A stretch of 64,000 nucleotides of DNA from Comamonas sp. Y33R10-2 (GTDB lineage: Bacteria > Pseudomonadota > Gammaproteobacteria > Burkholderiales > Burkholderiaceae_C). The stretch's first letter is position 1. Each line of letters opens with the position of its first letter. The translations under genes and the position numbers were made by a program. The stretch is taken from positions 1,178,001-1,242,000 of the forward strand of contig NZ_CP079925.1 in the NCBI RefSeq assembly GCF_019355935.1. Reading direction: 5' to 3'. This document shows positions 16,124-23,210 of the stretch, in pieces. Below the pieces are notes generated by a model, which was given only the letters and a program-made list of their open reading frames with translations, searched no databases and was not told the origin of the DNA.

Positions 16124-17076
16124 TGTAGAAGTTCAGACTTGATCTGACAGTGGGCCTTGCTAACAGGTGAGGGTTCCCGTTTTGATAAGAGTACGAATCT
16201 TTATCAATCCTGGCGTGCAAGCGCCCAACGGAGAAACCTCATGAACAGTTTCAACCAAACCATCATCCAGCACAAGGTCGGCTTGCTCAAGCTTGCCAGC
16301 GAGTTGGGCAATATCTCCAAAGCCTGCAAAGTCATGGGCGTCTCTCGTGACACCTTCAACTGCTGAAGCGGCTGTCATCGCCTATGCCCTTGAGCAGCCC
16401 CCCCATGGGTAATTGCGCACCAGCAACGAGGGGCGCAGGCGAGGCATATTCGTATCGCCCTCTGGCGTGCGCTCCATCTGGATGCGTCATCAACTGGCCA
16501 GCTTTAAGCAACGGCTATCCAACCTAGAAGCTGAGGTGGTCAAGACCAGATGCGTTCTCACGGAGGCCCAGGTGACAGCATTGGAGTGAAAGCGTGACGA
16601 TGACTTGGCCTGCGGAGAAATCGAAACGGCGCATCCTGGCTGCCTAGGTAGCCAATACCCAAGACACCTTCTACGTGGACCCGATCAAGGGAGTGGGCCG
16701 CATCTACCAGCAGGCCTTGGTGGATAACTATTCCAAATGGGATGCCCCAAGCTTTACACCACCAAGATGCTGTTCACCGGTGCTGACTTGCTCAATGATC
16801 GGGTGCTGCCATTCTTTGTCGAGGAAGGCATGGGCATGTTGCGAATCTTGACGGACTGAGGCACAGAGTTGCGGAATTGTAGGTGGATTTGGATGACTGG
16901 ATCGACTACAACGGCCAGCGCGCACATCAGGGCAAGATGTGCTGAAGCAGGACACCGATGCAAATATTGCTTGATGCAAAAGAGGAATGGGGCGAGAAAG
17001 TAAAAGTGCTGAATTAATCTGACAACCGCCCCCGTCGAAACGGGAGCAACTGTCAGATCAGATCGGAACTTTTACA
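16124..17076 (+). mobile_element. Decayed IS481-family insertion sequence
   Basis: Imperfect terminal inverted repeats bound the element. The left end begins TGTAGAAGTTC (16124) and continues to GATCTGACAGT at 16151. The right end, read inward on the minus strand, begins TGTAAAAGTTC (17076) and reaches the same GATCTGACAGT at 17049. Over the inner 21 bases 18 match. The interior holds an IS481-type transposase gene broken by many stops and frameshifts. No target-site duplication is evident. The right end lies 2 bp beyond the stop codon of mesD. Confidence 0.8.
16241..17017 (+). pseudogene. IS481-family transposase pseudogene
   Basis: The start is clear: a helix-turn-helix region beginning MNSFNQTIIQHKVG and reading KACKVMGVSRDTFN before an immediate stop. 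Further matching pieces occur in changing frames, ending with WIDYNGQRAHQGKMC, an in-frame stop, TPMQILLDAKEEWGEKVK and a TAA at 17015-17017. The order and ending are those of IS481 transposases. Many stops and frame changes rule out activity. Confidence 0.8.
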
Positions 17077-17078
17077 AA

Positions 17079-18104
17079 TCAAGTCTTGGTAAGGCGCTCC
17101 TTAGCCAGTTTTGTGCCCGCAGCTAGCGCTTCCAGCTTGCGCCACGCCACATCCCTGCTCATCGGCGCGAGGCCGCAATTGGTGCATGGAAAGAGTCGCT
17201 CCTTGGGTACGAACTCCAGCGCTCGGCCAATGGTGTCAGCCACTTCCTCGGGGGTCTCGACGACATCGCTGGCAACATCGATCACGCCGACCAAAACGTC
17301 CTTGCCGGCCAGCAGTTTCATCAGGTTGGGTGGCACATGGGAGTGGATGCATTCCAAGCTCACTTGATCAATGCTGCTGAGTGCAAGTGCGGGAAATACT
17401 GTCTCGTACTGGCGCCATTCTTCTCCGAGAGAGCTCTTCCAGTCGGTATTCGCCTTGATGCCGTAACCGTAGCAGATGTGGACTGCCGTCGTACAGCTCA
17501 AGCCCTGCACTGCGCGCTCCAGTGCCTTCACACCCCAGTCGGCGGCATCCTTCATGTAAACATTAAAGGCAGGCTCGTCGAACTGGATGATGTCTACGCC
17601 TTCGGCTTGCAGGGCTAGTGCTTCTTGGTTCAGCAGTTCTGCGAAGGCAAAAGCCATTTTGACTTTGTCTCCGTAAAAGCGATCCGCAACGGTGTCCACT
17701 ATGGTCATGGGGCCAGGTAGAGTGAACTTCAGCTTTTTCTTCGTGTGTGCGCGGGCCAGCTGTGCTTCGAAGGCATGTACGCGGCCCTTCAGGCGCAGGG
17801 TTGATGTCACCTGCGGCACCATCGCGTCATAGCGGTTATCACGGATGCCCATCTTCACCTTGTTGTCGAAGTCGATGCCCTCGACCTGCTCCAACAAACC
17901 ATGCACGAAATGTTGGCGCGATTGTTCGCCATCACACACGATGTCTAAGCCTGCATCCTCCTGGGCCTTTATCCACAGCAGTGTCGCGTCTGCTTTTGCC
18001 TGGCGAAGCGCATCGCCTTCAGCTTTCCATTGAGGCCAGAGCTTGTCGGTTTCAGCCAGCCAAGCGGGTTTGGGCAAGCTGCCTGCGATGGAGGTTTCAA
18101 ACAT
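17079..18104 (-). CDS. mesD: Folate-independent core methionine synthase (MetE C-terminal-like)
   Basis: This 341-residue enzyme contains only the catalytic C-terminal domain of cobalamin-independent MetE. The zinc site is visible: H209-x-C211 (AVHICYGYG), E251 (SLECIHSH) and C310 in PCTNCGLAP. It lacks the N-terminal half that binds methyl-tetrahydrofolate, so the methyl donor differs. Its direct neighbour is DUF1852 (MesX), which defines the MesD class of folate-independent methionine synthases, reported to need MesX and oxygen. The open frame extends to 18296, but ATG 18104 with AAGGAATTC upstream and the family start MFETSIAGSLPKP is chosen. A decayed IS481 element ends 2 bp past the stop. 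Confidence 0.85.
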   Translation of the reverse strand: MFETSIAGSLPKPAWLAETDKLWPQWKAEGDALRQAKADATLLWIKAQEDAGLDIVCDGEQSRQHFVHGLLEQVEGIDFDNKVKMGIRDNRYDAMVPQVTSTLRLKGRVHAFEAQLARAHTKKKLKFTLPGPMTIVDTVADRFYGDKVKMAFAFAELLNQEALALQAEGVDIIQFDEPAFNVYMKDAADWGVKALERAVQGLSCTTAVHICYGYGIKANTDWKSSLGEEWRQYETVFPALALSSIDQVSLECIHSHVPPNLMKLLAGKDVLVGVIDVASDVVETPEEVADTIGRALEFVPKERLFPCTNCGLAPMSRDVAWRKLEALAAGTKLAKERLTKT

Positions 18105-18174
18105 CAGAGAATTCCTTAAAAAATGGGGTGTGACGATGAGGATCAATAAAGCTGCTGGTGCCTGTTCAGATCTC

Positions 18175-19158
18175 TCAGATCGAGAACTCGGTCGCCCACT
18201 GTTGAAGCACATGCTTGTAGGGCTTGATAAAGCGCTCTTGCGTGAACTTGCCTTGCTTAACAGCCAACTGGCTGCGCTCTTCACGGTCATAGACAATCTG
18301 CGTCAGCGAATAGTCTTGGTGCTTCAAGCTTGGTTGATAGAACTTTCCAGCTGCAGAGTTGGCGTTGTAAATTTCGGGCCGGTAGATCTTCTGAAAGGTT
18401 TCCATCGTGGCGATCGTGCCAATCAACTCCAGATTGGTGTAGTCGTTTAACAAGTCACCATGGAAATAGAAAGCGAAGGGGGCGACGCTGTTTGGCGGCA
18501 TGAAAAAGCGCACCTTCATCCCCATCTTGGCGAAGTATTGATCCGTCGATGACAGCTCGCTTTGTTGGTATTCGATCCCCAACACGGGATGCTGGTTGCC
18601 TGTTTGCCGGTAGGTCTTGCTGGTTGATGCACTGATGCAGATGACAGGCTGCTTGTGAAAGCGCTGTTTGTAGACGTTCGAGTTGACAAACTCTTGGAAC
18701 AGCTTGCCATGTAAGTCGCCAAAATTCTCCGGCGTTTTGAATTCCGCCCTATTGAGGTTGTACTCAGGAAGCAGAACGCTGAAGTCGTAATCGCGCACAT
18801 AGGAAGAAAAGCTGTTGCCTGCAATGCCGTCAAAACATTTGTTCGTTGCTTTGTCGAGAATGCGTGGTTTCAAAATCTCGATCAATGGAAAGCTTGAATC
18901 AGCGCTTTTGGCATTTAAATACATCTCGACTGAGATGATCTCCAGCTCGACCGTGTAGCGATCTCCTGCAGGATTGTCCCAATGGGCCAAGTCATTAAAG
19001 CGCTTGTCAATCATCCTCAGCGTGTGGCGCAGGTTTTGCTGCCTGCTTGCACCCCTTGCCAGGTTGGCAAAATTGGTGGTTAAGCGTGTGCAGTCCGAAG
19101 GGTGGTAGTTTTCATCGAAGCAAATGCTCTTGAGCTCAAAGCTGAGTTCGGTAGTCAT
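18175..19158 (-). CDS. mesX: DUF1852 protein MesX, partner of MesD
   Basis: This 327-residue protein matches DUF1852 (MesX): ELKSICFDENYHPSDCTRLTTNFANLARG, then RQQNLRHTLRMIDKRFNDLAHWDNP and ISVEMYLNAKSADSSFPLIEILKPR. In the known systems MesX is required for methionine formation by MesD and is thought to generate or deliver the methyl donor. It is upstream of mesD by 70 bp and downstream of a flavin reductase gene, so the three form one leftward operon. A flavin-dependent, oxygen-requiring step would fit that neighbour. Cytoplasmic; no signal or membrane helix is seen. Confidence 0.85.
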   Translation of the reverse strand: MTTELSFELKSICFDENYHPSDCTRLTTNFANLARGASRQQNLRHTLRMIDKRFNDLAHWDNPAGDRYTVELEIISVEMYLNAKSADSSFPLIEILKPRILDKATNKCFDGIAGNSFSSYVRDYDFSVLLPEYNLNRAEFKTPENFGDLHGKLFQEFVNSNVYKQRFHKQPVICISASTSKTYRQTGNQHPVLGIEYQQSELSSTDQYFAKMGMKVRFFMPPNSVAPFAFYFHGDLLNDYTNLELIGTIATMETFQKIYRPEIYNANSAAGKFYQPSLKHQDYSLTQIVYDREERSQLAVKQGKFTQERFIKPYKHVLQQWATEFSI

Positions 19159-19203
19159 GGCGATCCAGTGATTTGATTTTTTAAAATAAGGAAGATGCTT
19201 GTT

Positions 19204-19800
19204 TCAGGCTGCGAGCCATTCTTCGGTGTGCAAGGGCGCGGTGCGCTGCGTCAATTGCAGTATTGGGAGAGCCCTTTGAACCGCCAAGTTAGCCCGCTCT
19301 ATCAAGGCCTCGCTTTGCAGCTGGTAGCCCGAAAAATCTTTGTCGGTGGCATAGATGCCCAGCGGCAAGGTACGAGCCTGAAAGAAGCTAAACAGTGGTC
19401 GCAACTGGTGGTCAATGACCAGCACATGACGTTCGCTGCCACCTGTCGCAGCCAGCAAGATCGGCTTGTCGATCAGGGCATCTTGTTCAATGAAGTCGAA
19501 GAAGTGCTTGAACAGCCCGGTGTAAGAGCCGCGAAAAACTGGGGTGACCACGATCAGCACATCTGCTTGCTCAACCGCTGCCAGTTGCTGCACCACCGCG
19601 CCGGGCAGTTGTGAGCGCCAGACCGCACCAGCGAATTGAGTTGCGATTTGCCCTATTTCGATCAGGTGTGGCTGACATGGGATTTCGCTGGCAATCAACT
19701 CCAGCAGATGCTCGGCCAGCGCTGCTGATTTGGAAGGGCGCTGCAGCCCGCCGGAAACGGCGACTACGCGCAGTGGTCGTGTTGTTTTGATAGTACTCAT
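19204..19800 (-). CDS. NAD(P)H-dependent FMN reductase (SsuE/MsuE-like)
   Basis: This 198-residue flavoprotein shows the flavodoxin-like site VVAVSGGLQRPSKSAALAEHLL and PVFRGSYTGLFKHFFDFI, with LLAATGGSERHVLVIDHQLRPLF, closely like the sulfonate-operon FMN reductases SsuE/MsuE. It would supply reduced flavin to a partner. Since the operon continues with mesX and mesD rather than a sulfonate monooxygenase, the likely client is MesX. ATG 19800 is chosen over a TTG seven codons upstream. Upstream lies a LysR-type dyad and a divergent MetR-like gene. Confidence 0.85.
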   Translation of the reverse strand: MSTIKTTRPLRVVAVSGGLQRPSKSAALAEHLLELIASEIPCQPHLIEIGQIATQFAGAVWRSQLPGAVVQQLAAVEQADVLIVVTPVFRGSYTGLFKHFFDFIEQDALIDKPILLAATGGSERHVLVIDHQLRPLFSFFQARTLPLGIYATDKDFSGYQLQSEALIERANLAVQRALPILQLTQRTAPLHTEEWLAA

Positions 19801-19864
19801 GGAATGGCTTGTCCCTCTCAAAGAAACTAGGGTGAATACTAGGTACTCCGGACCATGAAGTAAA

Positions 19865-19899
19865 ATGGTTAAATCTCACATAACCATGAGTTAAATTCA
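19865..19899. promoter_or_regulatory. LysR/MetR-type operator between mesX operon and metR-like gene
   Basis: ATGGTTA (19865-19871) and TAACCAT (19881-19887) form a perfect 7-bp inverted repeat with a 9-bp spacer, containing the T-N11-A core of LysR sites. It overlaps TGAG-N5-TTCA (19887-19899), one base away from the E. coli MetR consensus TGAA-N5-TTCA. The site sits just before the regulator start in the divergent promoter. Confidence 0.55.
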
Positions 19900-19902
19900 T
19901 CA

Positions 19903-20793
19903 ATGCTAGAGCGCATCCATCTCGCCATCATTCAAGAGGTTGAAAAACAAGGCTCTTTGACGGCCGCCGCCGATGTGCTGTGCGTCACCCAGTCGGCGCT
20001 CAGTCACAGCATGAAAAAGCTAGAAGGCCAACTGGGCACCGACATCTGGCTGCGCGAAGGCCGCAGCCTGCGCCTGACTCAGGCTGGGCAATATCTGCTG
20101 GCGGTGGCCAACCGTGTATTGCCGCAACTGGATTTGGCCCAAGAGCGACTTAAGCAGTTTGCGCAGGGGGAGCGCGGCACGCTGCGCATTGGCATGGAGT
20201 GCCACCCTTGCTACCAGTGGTTGCTGAAAATCGTTTCACCGTATCTGGCGGCTTGGCCTGATGTGGATGTGGATGTGAAGCAAAAATTCCAGTTCGGCGG
20301 CATTGGTGCGCTGTATGGCTATGAGATTGATTTACTGGTCACGCCCGACCCGTTATTCAAGCCAGGTCTGGACTTCGAGCCTGTTTTTGACTACGAGCAG
20401 GTGCTGGTCGTCAGCAGTGATCACGCGCTTGCTGGCCACAAGCATGTGAATCCCAAGGATTTAATGAGCGAGGTGCTGATTACCTACCCCGTGGCAGTGG
20501 ACAGACTCGATGTCTACACCCAGTTTTTGCTGCCCGCAGGTATTTCGCCGCGCCGCCATAAAACTATAGAGACCACGGACATCATGATGCAGATGGTGGC
20601 CAGCGGCCGCGGTGTGGCCGCACTGCCGCGCTGGCTGGCTCTGGCATATGCCGAAAAGATGGCGGTGACATCTGTGAAGCTGGGCACCAAAGGAATTGCC
20701 AAACAAATCTATCTAGGCGCTCGCGAGTCTGAATTGCACACGGACTACTTGCAGGCGTTTATTGCATTGGCCAGGGGCTCAGTCGCAATTTGA
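19903..20793 (+). CDS. metR: LysR-type regulator, MetR-like
   Basis: This 296-residue LysR regulator has the N-terminal winged helix (LTAAADVLCVTQSALSHSMKKLEGQLG, residues about 20-45). Its effector domain follows E. coli MetR closely: RIGMECHPCYQWLL, FDYEQVLVVSSDHALAGH, LITYPVAVDRLDVYTQFLLPAGISP and GRGVAALPRWLA. MetR proteins use homocysteine as co-effector to activate methionine synthase genes. Here it is divergent from the flavin reductase/mesX/mesD operon, so it probably activates it when homocysteine accumulates. Regulation by homocysteine is inferred from family and position. Confidence 0.85.
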   Translation: MLERIHLAIIQEVEKQGSLTAAADVLCVTQSALSHSMKKLEGQLGTDIWLREGRSLRLTQAGQYLLAVANRVLPQLDLAQERLKQFAQGERGTLRIGMECHPCYQWLLKIVSPYLAAWPDVDVDVKQKFQFGGIGALYGYEIDLLVTPDPLFKPGLDFEPVFDYEQVLVVSSDHALAGHKHVNPKDLMSEVLITYPVAVDRLDVYTQFLLPAGISPRRHKTIETTDIMMQMVASGRGVAALPRWLALAYAEKMAVTSVKLGTKGIAKQIYLGARESELHTDYLQAFIALARGSVAI

Positions 20794-20997
20794 TTGCGAT
20801 CTTCGATCAATTTTCAACAGACCCTAGCCCTCTAAGAGAGGCCAACACTATTGAGGCTGCACAGGCAGCTCATCCAGCCCTGACATTGCTTGCTCATGCA
20901 TGCAAAGACCTTTGCGGGCTGGATTTTCTACTTTGGAGCGGCGAGAAGATTTGAGGAAACCTCAACGCCCTCAATGCCCTCAACGTCGATACGCAAG

Positions 20998-21858
20998 TTA
21001 TTTGTACTTCTGCTCCAGCCCATCCCAAAAGTCCTTGTTCACCAGTCGCTGGCGCTCAAGGAATGGGGCCACGATGGCAGGGTCTTCATCGACCTTGTGT
21101 TCATCGCGTAGCAGGGTCAGGCATTTTTGCATGCCGGCGACCGCGCCTTGCAGGGCCGCGTTGGCGTAGAGCACAAAGCCAAAGCCCAGCGCGCCTAGTT
21201 CGTCAGCGTTAAATATGGGGGTCTTGCCGCCGATGACCATGTTCATGAGCTGGGGAGCTTGCAGGCGCTGAGGCAGGGCGCGCACTTCTTCAGCCTGAGT
21301 CACGGCTTCCACAAACAGAATATCGGCACCGGCCTCCTGAAACAGCTGTGCGCGCTCGACGGCGGCTTCAAAGCCGTGAACAGCAGCGGCATCGGTGCGG
21401 GCCATAATAAGGGTGCCTCTATCACGGCGAGCATCGACGGCTGCCTTGATCTTGCCCAGCATCTCGCTGGTTTCAATGACTTGCTTGCCGTTGAAGTGGC
21501 CGCAGCGTTTGGGGCTGACCTGGTCTTCGAGCTGGATGCAGTCGGCACCGGCGCGCTCTAGCGTGCGCACGGCATGGTAAGTGTTGACGGCATTGCCAAA
21601 GCCGGTATCGGCATCGACGAGTAGCGGCACTTGCACGGCGTCGCGGATGCGGGCTGTGTGGTCAGCGATATCGCTCAGGCCCATAAAGCCTTGGTCTGGC
21701 ATGCCAAACCACATATTGGTGACGCCAGCGCCGGTGATGTAGATGGCTTCAAAGCCCAGATCTTCGATCACTTTGGCAGACATGGCATTGAAGGCACCGG
21801 GCACGAGCACGCCACGGCGCGAATCGGCCAAGGCTTTGAGTTGTTGTTTTGGGTTCAT
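20998..21858 (-). CDS. Isocitrate lyase/PEP mutase superfamily lyase (2-methylisocitrate- or dimethylmalate-lyase-like)
   Basis: This 286-residue alpha-beta barrel enzyme has the superfamily metal motif DADTGFGNAVN and the lyase loop KRCGH (in QVSPKRCGHFNGK), which separates true C-C lyases from mutases and oxaloacetate decarboxylases. In this operon the expected step is cleavage of 2-methylisocitrate to pyruvate and succinate. The N-terminal half (GVLVPGAFNAMSAKVIEDLGFEAIYITGAGVTN) looks less like classical PrpB and more like the 2,3-dimethylmalate-lyase/CPEP-mutase-like branch. It is the last gene of the leftward prp operon, 65 bp after prpF with an intergenic repeat between. It may replace PrpB or act on a related substrate. 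Confidence 0.75.
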   Translation of the reverse strand: MNPKQQLKALADSRRGVLVPGAFNAMSAKVIEDLGFEAIYITGAGVTNMWFGMPDQGFMGLSDIADHTARIRDAVQVPLLVDADTGFGNAVNTYHAVRTLERAGADCIQLEDQVSPKRCGHFNGKQVIETSEMLGKIKAAVDARRDRGTLIMARTDAAAVHGFEAAVERAQLFQEAGADILFVEAVTQAEEVRALPQRLQAPQLMNMVIGGKTPIFNADELGALGFGFVLYANAALQGAVAGMQKCLTLLRDEHKVDEDPAIVAPFLERQRLVNKDFWDGLEQKYK

Positions 21859-21871
21859 GATCTGTCTCTTG

Positions 21872-21917
21872 TTTTGATAGCTGCAAGTACTTTTGCATCA
21901 AGCGCTACAGCCTGTTT
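21872..21917 (-). repeat. Comamonadaceae-type intergenic repeat, copy A
   Basis: Read leftward this has the repeat layout AAACAGGCTGTAGCGCTTGA, a short spacer, then GCAGCTATCAAAA. It fills the gap between prpF and the lyase gene inside the operon. Related copies lie at 23171, 45280, 59937 and 62991. Confidence 0.6.
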
Positions 21918-21923
21918 GAATAC

Positions 21924-23132
21924 TTATTTGGCGTGCAGGACGTCGGCGGGTACACGTATCCAGCCTTCCATTAGGATGCGGGCGCTACGACTCATCAAAG
22001 CTTTGGTGACTTGCCATTCGCCGTCGACGCACTTGGCTTGGGCACCCACTCGTAGCGTGCCACTGGGGTGGCCAAAACGCACGGCTTGCCGCTCACCGCC
22101 GCCAGCCGCCAGATTGACTAACGTGCCGGGAATGGCCGCCGCTGTGCCGATGGCTACCGCAGCAGTCCCCATCATTGCGTGGTGAAGCTTGCCCATGGAC
22201 AGCGCCCGCACGAGCAGATCAATAGCTTCGGCATCAATGGCCTTGCCGCTAGATGCCGTATAGCTTTGCGCGGGGCCCACAAAGGCAATCTTGGGCGTGT
22301 GCTGGCGGGTAGCGGCCTCGCTCAAGTTCTTGATCAAGCCCATGCGCAGCGCACCGTGGGCGCGAATGCTCTCAAATTTGGCGAGAGCCTCGGTATCGTT
22401 GTTGATTGCTTCCTGCAGCTCGCAGCCTGTGTAGCCCATCTCTTTGGCATTCAAGAAGATGGTGGGAATACCGGCATTGATCATGGTGGCGGCAAAGCTA
22501 CCCACGCCGGGGACATCCAGCCGGTCAACCAGATTGCCGGTGGGGAACATTGCGCCGCCGTCATCTCCATCGTCAGCGGGCTCCAGAAACTCCAGTGGCA
22601 CTTCGGCAGCCGGGAACGTCACGCCATCGAGTTCAAAGTCACCGGTTTCCTGCACCTGGCCTTCTGACATTTGCACATGGGCCACAATGGTCTTGCCAAT
22701 ATTGGCCTGCCAGATGCGGATGGTTGCCACGCCGTTGTGCGGGATCTTTGCGATATCGATCAGACCCATGTGAATGGCGCAGGGGCCAACAGCGGCGCTC
22801 AGGTTGCCGCAGTTGCCGCTCCAGTCTACAAAGGGCCGGTCTATGGAGACCTGACCGAACAGGTAGTCCACATCGTGGTCTGGGCGGATGCTCTTGGAGA
22901 GGATCACCGCCTTGCTGGTTGAGGACGATGCATTGCCCATGCCGTCGATTTGCTTGCCGTAGGGGTCGGGGCTGCCCAAAGCGCGCAAAAAAATAGCATC
23001 ACGCACCGGGCCGGGTTGCTGGGCCGCTGGGGGCAAGTCTTGCAGTTGAAAGAACACGCCCTTGCTGGTGCCGCCACGCATATAGGTGGCGGGAATTTTG
23101 ATTTGCGCAGCGAACTGCTTGATTTCACTCAT
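21924..23132 (-). CDS. prpF: 2-methylaconitate cis-trans isomerase PrpF
   Basis: This 402-residue enzyme matches PrpF (diaminopimelate-epimerase-like fold): IPATYMRGGTSKGVFF, DPYGKQIDGMGNASSSTSKAVI, FVDWSGNCGNLSAAVGPCAIH, then VNLAAGGGERQAVRFGHPSG near the C terminus. It isomerises the 2-methylaconitate formed by AcnD so that aconitase can continue the methylcitrate cycle. Its length agrees with known PrpF proteins (about 396). It lies 78 bp after acnD with a repeat copy in the gap. Gene pairing with acnD is diagnostic. Confidence 0.95.
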   Translation of the reverse strand: MSEIKQFAAQIKIPATYMRGGTSKGVFFQLQDLPPAAQQPGPVRDAIFLRALGSPDPYGKQIDGMGNASSSTSKAVILSKSIRPDHDVDYLFGQVSIDRPFVDWSGNCGNLSAAVGPCAIHMGLIDIAKIPHNGVATIRIWQANIGKTIVAHVQMSEGQVQETGDFELDGVTFPAAEVPLEFLEPADDGDDGGAMFPTGNLVDRLDVPGVGSFAATMINAGIPTIFLNAKEMGYTGCELQEAINNDTEALAKFESIRAHGALRMGLIKNLSEAATRQHTPKIAFVGPAQSYTASSGKAIDAEAIDLLVRALSMGKLHHAMMGTAAVAIGTAAAIPGTLVNLAAGGGERQAVRFGHPSGTLRVGAQAKCVDGEWQVTKALMSRSARILMEGWIRVPADVLHAK

Positions 23133-23170
23133 TTGTCTTTCGCTTTCTCCATGAGATGCAGGATGTCTGC

Positions 23171-23209
23171 AAGCGGTAGCTACTACTTTTTTGATAGCTG
23201 CCTGTGCTC
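23171..23209 (-). repeat. Comamonadaceae-type intergenic repeat, copy B (partial)
   Basis: Plus strand AAGCGGTAGC ... TTTTTTGATAGCTGCCTGTG shares the GATAGCTGC core and orientation with copy A. It occupies the acnD-prpF gap. Confidence 0.5.
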
Positions 23210-23210
23210 G

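Noticed and set aside
18105..18296. 64-codon extension of mesD into the mesX gene
   Set aside because: The translation is Ser-rich and unlike MetE; the family start and a ribosome-binding site point to ATG 18104.
19801..19902. A SAM or cobalamin riboswitch upstream of the mes operon
   Set aside because: The divergent gap is only about 100 bp and shows LysR-type dyads but no riboswitch-like conserved boxes.
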